Positions 59,038 through 64,000 of a DNA stretch of 64,000 bases are shown here, piece by piece. Made by a program: the position numbers and the translations under genes. The stretch comes from Streptosporangium becharense. GTDB lineage: Bacteria; Actinomycetota; Actinomycetes; Streptosporangiales; Streptosporangiaceae. The stretch lies in the NCBI RefSeq assembly GCF_014204985.1, contig NZ_JACHMP010000001.1, positions 2,666,001 through 2,730,000 on the forward strand, read 5' to 3'. Within the stretch, counting starts at the first letter, position 1, and every line of letters begins with the position of its first letter. The notes under the pieces are model-generated. The model did not search any database and had not been told where the DNA came from. It saw only the letters and a list, made by a program, of their open reading frames with translations.

Positions 59038-62000
59038 TCACGACTCGTCGCGCGGCAGGTTGATGTTGGCCACCAGCGTGCGGATCGCGCGCAGCGCCAC
59101 CGACAGGGTCGCGATGTCGAAGGTGTCGCTCTCCCAGATCTCCGACAGTGTCTGCCGGGCCCGGGAGACCGCCGCCGCGTTCGCCTCGTTCCAGCGGGCC
59201 AGGCGTTCCTCTGGCGGCAGCCCCGGCGTGCTGTGCACCAGCACGTCGTGGGTGAGCGCGGCGTGCGCGGCGTACAGGTCGTCGCGGAGCGCGGCCCGCG
59301 CCATGGAGTTCCAGCGGCTGTTGCGGGGCAGCGCGACGACGCGCTCGCGCAGCCTGGAGAGCTGGAGCCGGTCGGCCATGTCGAAGTAGACCTCGGCCAC
59401 CTCGTGCACCGGGCGGCCGGTGCGCGAGGCCACCTCGACCAGATCGAAGGTGGAGTACGCGGGCACCATGGCGGCGACGCGCTCGGCCAGCTCCGGCGGG
59501 ACGCCCCGGGCGACGAACCCGTCCCGCCGCTCCTCGAACGCGGCCAGGTCGGCGCCGGCCAGCAGCTTGGGCAGGTGGGGCAGCAGCCCGTTCATGCCCT
59601 TGGCGAAGAAGCCGACCGTGGAGGCCAGGTCCAGCGGGGCCCGCCGGTTGCCCAGCAGCCAGCGGGTGCCCCGCTCGACGAGCTTGCGGGCCTCCAGCTC
59701 CATCGCGATCTGCGTCGCGGTGTCGACCTTGTTGTCCAGCTCCTCGATCTGGCGCCAGAGGGTGGGCAGGTCGAAGACCTCGCGCGTGACCAGGTACGCG
59801 CGGACGATGTCCGGGGCGGAGGCGCCGCTCTCCTCGCCGAGCCGGAACATGAAGGTGGTCCCGCTGGAGTTGACCAGGTCGTTCACCACGCCGGTGGTGA
59901 TGATCTCCCGGCGGAGCGGGTGGCTGTCCATGTAGGAGCGCACCCGTTCGCGCAGCGCCGACGGGAAGTAGGACACCAGCCAGGAGACCAGGTAGGGGTC
60001 GTCGGGCAGGTCCGAGGCGAGGATCTCGGCGTCCGTCACCAGCTTGGTGTAGGCCAGCAGCACCGAGAACTCCGGCGCGGTCAGCCCGAGCCCCGCCTGA
60101 CGCCGTTCGGCCAGCGTCTTGTCCGACGGCAGGAACTCCAGCCCCCGGTTGAGCAGCCCGTCGCGCTCCAGCTTGCGCAGCTGGCGCGCGTGGATGTGCA
60201 GCATGTCGGCGGCCTGCGCGCGGGCCGCGGCGAGCACCACGTTCTGGTCGTAGTTGTCACGCAGGACGAGCTGGGCCACCTCGTCGGTCATGTCGAGGAA
60301 GAGCTGGTTGCGCTGCTTGTCGGTCAGCTCGCCGTCGCGGACGGCCCGGTCCAGCAGGATCTTGATGTTCACCTCGTGGTCGGAGGTGTCGACCCCGGCG
60401 GAGTTGTCGATGAAGTCGGTGTTGACCAGGCCGCCGTTGAGCGCGAACTCGATCCGGGCGAGCTGGGTGAACCCGAGGTTGCCGCCCTCGCCGATCACCT
60501 TGCAGCGCAGCTCGGAGGCGTTGACCCGCAGGCCGTCGTTGGCCTTGTCGCCGACGTCGGCGTGCGACTCGCTCGTCGCCTTGGCGTACGTGCCGATGCC
60601 GCCGTTCCACAGCAGGTCCACCGGGGCCCGCAGGATGGCGCTGATCAGGTCGTTGGGAGCCAGCGACGTCACGTCGTCGGCGATGCCCAGCGCGGTGCGC
60701 ATCTGCGGGGACACCGGGATCGACTTGGCCGTACGCGGCCAGACGCCGCCGCCCTTGGAGATGAGCGAGGCGTCGTAGTCGGCCCACGAGCTGCGGGGCA
60801 GCGCGAACAGCCGGGCACGCTCGGCGTAGCCGCGCGCGGCGTCCGGGTCGGGGTCGACGAAGACGTGCCGGTGGTCGAAGGCGGCGACGAGCCGGATGTG
60901 CTGGGACAGGAGCATCCCGTTGCCGAACACGTCACCGGACATGTCGCCGATTCCGGCCACGGTGAAGTCGGTGCTCTGGATGTCGACGCCGATCGTGCGG
61001 AAGTGGTACTTGACCGACTCCCAGGCGCCGCGGGCGGTGATGCCCATGGCCTTGTGGTCGTAGCCGATCGAGCCGCCGGAGGCGAAGGCGTCGCCCAGCC
61101 AGAAGCCGTACTCCTTGGCCACCCCGTTGGCGATGTCGGAGAAGGTGGCGGTGCCCTTGTCGGCGGCGACCACCAGGTAGGTGTCGTCGCCGTCGTGCCT
61201 GACCACGTCGGCGGGCGGGACCACCTCGCCGTCCACGAGGTTGTCAGTGATGTCGAGCAGGCCGGAGATGAACGTCCGGTAGCAGGCGATGCCCTCGATG
61301 AGCACGTCCTCGCGCGCACCCGACCTGGGCGGGTTCTTCACCACGAAGCCGCCCTTGGAACCGGTGGGGACGATGACGGTGTTCTTCACCATCTGGGCCT
61401 TGACCAGGCCGAGGACCTCGGTGCGGAAGTCCTCCATCCGGTCCGACCAGCGCAGGCCGCCGCGCGCGACCTTGCCGAAGCGCAGGTGCACGCCCTCGAC
61501 CCGCGGCGAGTAGACGAACACCTCGAACCTCGGCCGGGGCAGCGGCAGCACGCTGATCGACGGCGAGTCGAACTTCAGGCTGATGTACGGCTTGCGCCGG
61601 CCGTCGACCGTCTGGAAGTAGTTGGTCCGGAGCGTGGCGCGGATCATCTCCAGGTAGGCCCGCAGGATCCGGTCCTCGTCCAGGGAGGCGACGTCGTCGA
61701 GCGCGCCGAGGATCTCCTCCTGGAGCGCGTCTGCCAGCTCGGCGCGGACCTCCTCCGGGCGCCGGGGGTCGAGCCTGGCCTCGAAGAGCCGGACCAGCAG
61801 CCGCGCGAGCCGCACGTTGCCCAGCAGCACCCGCTCGATGTACTCCTGGCTGAACGTGGTGCCGGCCTGGCGCAGATACTTGGCGTACACGCGCAGGATC
61901 TCGGCCTGCTCCCAGGTCAGCCCCGCGGCCAGGACGAGCGCGTTGAACCCGTCGCTCTCCACCCGGCCGGTCCACAGGGCTCCGAAGGCGTCCTGGAAGA

Positions 62001-63915
62001 GCCGTTTGAACTCGTCCCGGTCGACCTCGGGCGAGGGCTTGTAGCGCAGGCCGAAGTCGTAGATCCAGGCGTCCTTGGTCTCCGGGATGTTGTCGCGGTC
62101 GATCTCGTACGGCCGCTCGTCGACCACCTCCACGCCCATCCGCTGCAGCAGCGGCAGCACGCGCGACAGGGAGACGGGAGCGCCGATGCGGTAGAGCTTG
62201 AAGCGGCGCTCGCCCTCCGGCGCATCGTACGGCTCGTAGAGGTTCATCCCGATCTCGTCGGAGGAGTTGGCCAGCGCCTCCAGGCGGCGCAGGTCGGCCA
62301 CCGCCATCCGGGCCGGGAAGTCGGCCTTGTACCCCTCGGGGAACGCCGAGGCGTAGCGCCGCACGAGGCCCGGCGCCTCGTCCTCGGCGCTCAGCTCGGT
62401 GATCGCGGCGGCCAGGTCGTCCTCCCAGGAGCGGGCGGCGGCGGCCAGCCTGCCCTCCAGCTCCTCCACGTTCACCGCGTCCCCGTCGAGCGGCCTGCCC
62501 CGCTCGCCGCGGACGACCACGTGCAGCCGGGCCAGGGCCGACTCGCCGATCATGGCGCTGTAGTCGAGGGAGGTGCCGCCGAGCGCCTTGAGCAGGATCT
62601 CCTGCATCCTGATGCGGATCTTGGTGGTGTAGCGGTCGCGCGGCAGGTAGATCAGGCACGAGATGTAGCGGCCGTAGTCGTCCGCGCGGAGGAAGAGCTT
62701 GACCTGCTTGCGCTCACGGAGCCTGAGCACGCCGAGCGCTATGGGCAGCAGCTGCTCGACGGAGGTCTGGAAGAGCTCGTCGCGGGGGAAGGTCTCCAGG
62801 ATCTCGATCAGATCCTTGCCGTCGTGGCTGTCGGCGGCCAGCCCGGCGAGGTCGAGCACGGCGGCCAGCTTGCGCCGGAGCACCGGGACGCGGGAGATCG
62901 ACTCGCTGTAGGCGACGTGGGTGAACAGGCCGAGGAAACGCCGCTCGCCGACGACCTCGCCCGCGGCGTCGAAGAGCTTGACGCCGACGTAGTCGAGGTA
63001 GGCGGGGCGGTGCACGGTGGCGCGGGTGTTGGCCTTGGTGATGATCAGCATCTGCTGCTTCTCACGGGCCTTGGCGCGCAGTTCGGGGGAGAGCGCGGCG
63101 AAGCTGTCGGAGCCCGGCCGGTCGTGACGGAGGATGCCCAGCCCGGTTCCGGGTGCCGGACGCAGCCGGTCGCCCTCCTCGCTCTCCTCCAGGCTGTACT
63201 CGCGGTAGCCGAGGAAGGTGAAGTGACCGTCGGCCAGCCAGCGCATCAGCTCCAGGCTGTCCTCCACTCCGGCGGGGTCGAGCGGCGGCGGGTTGGCCGA
63301 GACGTCCTCGGCGGTCCGCAGCGCCAGCGCGCGCATCTTGGCGGAGTCCTCGACGGCGCTGCGCACGTCCTCCAGCACCCGCTGCAGGTCGCCCTCCAGC
63401 TCCTTGAGCCTCGCCGAGTCGGCCTGCCGGTCGATCTCGAAGTGCATCCAGGACTCGGCGAGCATCTGACCGGTGACGTCCTCCTGCCCGCGGTCGAGCA
63501 GTTTGCCCGTCATGTCCCTGCGCACGCGCATCTGCGGGTGGACGACCAGGTGAGTGGTGATCTCGTGGCGGTCGAGCTCCATCGTCACCGAGTCGACCAG
63601 GAAGGGCATGTCGTCGGTGACGATCTCGACCACGGAGAATCCCGGGTCCCAGCCGTGTTCCTCCAGGCTGGGGGTGTAGGCGCGCACCAGGGCCCGGCCC
63701 TGGGGCCGCCGGTCGGCGAGCTGTCGCTGGGCCATCGCCGGGCCGTAGACGTCCACCGGATTGCGGTCGAGCAGGTCCTCCGGGGCGACATGCCGGTAGT
63801 AGAGCCTGAGAAAGCCGAGCGCCTCCTCCACGCTCACGTGATCGCTGCCAGGTGTGTGCGCGCACATCTCCGCGGCACTCCTCAGCAGCTCGTCCTTTGC
63901 CTCGTCGAGCGGCAT
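59038..63915 (-). CDS. gdh: Large NAD-specific glutamate dehydrogenase (180-kDa class)
   Basis: 1,625 residues from ATG 63915, preceded by AAGGAGTGAG; an in-frame GTG 33 bases earlier lacks this site. The N-terminal half carries regulatory ACT-like regions (VVEIVTDDMPFLVDSVTMEL). The catalytic core includes RFGKVARGGLRWSDRMEDFRTEVLGLVKAQMVKNT, PTGSKGGFVVKNPPR, VVAADKGTATFSD and GIGDMSGDVFGNGM. It deaminates glutamate to 2-oxoglutarate with NAD+, linking amino-acid catabolism and the TCA cycle. The size and motif order match the L-GDH180 family. A strong purine tract, GGAGGAGGAGG, lies on the plus strand near 63985 and may serve a gene beyond the window. Confidence 0.93.
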   Translation of the reverse strand: MPLDEAKDELLRSAAEMCAHTPGSDHVSVEEALGFLRLYYRHVAPEDLLDRNPVDVYGPAMAQRQLADRRPQGRALVRAYTPSLEEHGWDPGFSVVEIVTDDMPFLVDSVTMELDRHEITTHLVVHPQMRVRRDMTGKLLDRGQEDVTGQMLAESWMHFEIDRQADSARLKELEGDLQRVLEDVRSAVEDSAKMRALALRTAEDVSANPPPLDPAGVEDSLELMRWLADGHFTFLGYREYSLEESEEGDRLRPAPGTGLGILRHDRPGSDSFAALSPELRAKAREKQQMLIITKANTRATVHRPAYLDYVGVKLFDAAGEVVGERRFLGLFTHVAYSESISRVPVLRRKLAAVLDLAGLAADSHDGKDLIEILETFPRDELFQTSVEQLLPIALGVLRLRERKQVKLFLRADDYGRYISCLIYLPRDRYTTKIRIRMQEILLKALGGTSLDYSAMIGESALARLHVVVRGERGRPLDGDAVNVEELEGRLAAAARSWEDDLAAAITELSAEDEAPGLVRRYASAFPEGYKADFPARMAVADLRRLEALANSSDEIGMNLYEPYDAPEGERRFKLYRIGAPVSLSRVLPLLQRMGVEVVDERPYEIDRDNIPETKDAWIYDFGLRYKPSPEVDRDEFKRLFQDAFGALWTGRVESDGFNALVLAAGLTWEQAEILRVYAKYLRQAGTTFSQEYIERVLLGNVRLARLLVRLFEARLDPRRPEEVRAELADALQEEILGALDDVASLDEDRILRAYLEMIRATLRTNYFQTVDGRRKPYISLKFDSPSISVLPLPRPRFEVFVYSPRVEGVHLRFGKVARGGLRWSDRMEDFRTEVLGLVKAQMVKNTVIVPTGSKGGFVVKNPPRSGAREDVLIEGIACYRTFISGLLDITDNLVDGEVVPPADVVRHDGDDTYLVVAADKGTATFSDIANGVAKEYGFWLGDAFASGGSIGYDHKAMGITARGAWESVKYHFRTIGVDIQSTDFTVAGIGDMSGDVFGNGMLLSQHIRLVAAFDHRHVFVDPDPDAARGYAERARLFALPRSSWADYDASLISKGGGVWPRTAKSIPVSPQMRTALGIADDVTSLAPNDLISAILRAPVDLLWNGGIGTYAKATSESHADVGDKANDGLRVNASELRCKVIGEGGNLGFTQLARIEFALNGGLVNTDFIDNSAGVDTSDHEVNIKILLDRAVRDGELTDKQRNQLFLDMTDEVAQLVLRDNYDQNVVLAAARAQAADMLHIHARQLRKLERDGLLNRGLEFLPSDKTLAERRQAGLGLTAPEFSVLLAYTKLVTDAEILASDLPDDPYLVSWLVSYFPSALRERVRSYMDSHPLRREIITTGVVNDLVNSSGTTFMFRLGEESGASAPDIVRAYLVTREVFDLPTLWRQIEELDNKVDTATQIAMELEARKLVERGTRWLLGNRRAPLDLASTVGFFAKGMNGLLPHLPKLLAGADLAAFEERRDGFVARGVPPELAERVAAMVPAYSTFDLVEVASRTGRPVHEVAEVYFDMADRLQLSRLRERVVALPRNSRWNSMARAALRDDLYAAHAALTHDVLVHSTPGLPPEERLARWNEANAAAVSRARQTLSEIWESDTFDIATLSVALRAIRTLVANINLPRDES

Positions 63916-64000
63916 GTCGCTCTCACTCCTTTGTGAGGGATTTTGCACATTTGGTGGGATCTACGGCTAAAACTCATAGTTCCCGTGGAGGAGGAGGTGA

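Noticed and set aside
58966-63936. 1,656-codon open frame antisense to the glutamate dehydrogenase gene
   Set aside because: It mirrors the dehydrogenase in the complementary strand, has Arg/Gly/Val/His-rich shadow composition and no domain; long antisense frames are expected at this GC content.
63950-64000. Start of a gene suggested by GGAGGAGGAGG near the window end
   Set aside because: No start codon follows within the window, so it cannot be supported.

Overview
The window is GC-rich (about 72-73% by eye), with G/C-ending codons, frequent GTG/TTG starts and 4-base gene overlaps. It comes from a high-GC actinomycete. Gene content (tmRNA beside smpB, ftsEX and prfB; DPA-arabinose genes; sterol side-chain genes; a pectin locus) suggests a filamentous soil actinomycete, perhaps of the Streptosporangiales. 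That placement is inference, because no rRNA or other strong taxonomic marker is present.

Layout. 0-4.4 kb: plant polysaccharide genes (end of an unknown protein, GH43 glycosidase, sugar-binding lipoprotein, secreted PL1 pectate lyase). 4.6-6.9 kb: a TetR-controlled multidrug efflux operon with a perfect 13-bp inverted-repeat operator. 6.9-9.4 kb: an aldehyde dehydrogenase and a NERD-domain membrane protein. 9.4-11.4 kb: a lower-GC two-gene cassette, nucleotidyltransferase plus winged-helix partner, resembling AbiEii/AbiEi.

11.6-21.7 kb: a sterol/cholesterol side-chain catabolic locus. A five-gene minus-strand operon (acyl-CoA ligase, DUF35 protein, Ltp4-like and Ltp3-like thiolases, FadD19-like ligase) is divergent from an SDR and an EchA19-like hydratase. 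A nitronate-monooxygenase-like gene follows, with a KstR-like operator upstream. Two more genes of this type lie further on: a fused FadE34-like acyl-CoA dehydrogenase (39-41 kb) and another acyl-CoA ligase (42.9 kb).

21.7-38.8 kb: a cell-envelope glycan island. It holds the decaprenyl-phosphoryl-arabinose module (ubiA, dprE1, dprE2), two DUF3068 membrane proteins, an acyltransferase, a GT-C-like membrane protein, a methyltransferase, AftD, a GT4 glycosyltransferase, an unlisted 43-residue DUF2613-like protein and a polytopic membrane protein. Its content closely matches the Mycobacterium tuberculosis Rv0224c-Rv0228/aftD neighbourhood joined to the DPA genes.

41-49.4 kb: a collagen-like membrane protein, an HtrA-type protease lipoprotein, a polysaccharide deacetylase lipoprotein and the glpF-glpK glycerol genes. 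49.4-51.1 kb: two toxin-antitoxin modules (Phd/VapC-type and RHH/Doc) separated by a recent, internally deleted copy of part of glpK. 51.2-57.7 kb: the ssrA, PBP-like, smpB, ftsX, ftsE and prfB block; the PBP-like protein has lost all three transpeptidase motifs. 57.8-63.9 kb: a lipoprotein and a large NAD-dependent glutamate dehydrogenase. No insertion sequence, CRISPR array, tRNA or rRNA gene was seen.
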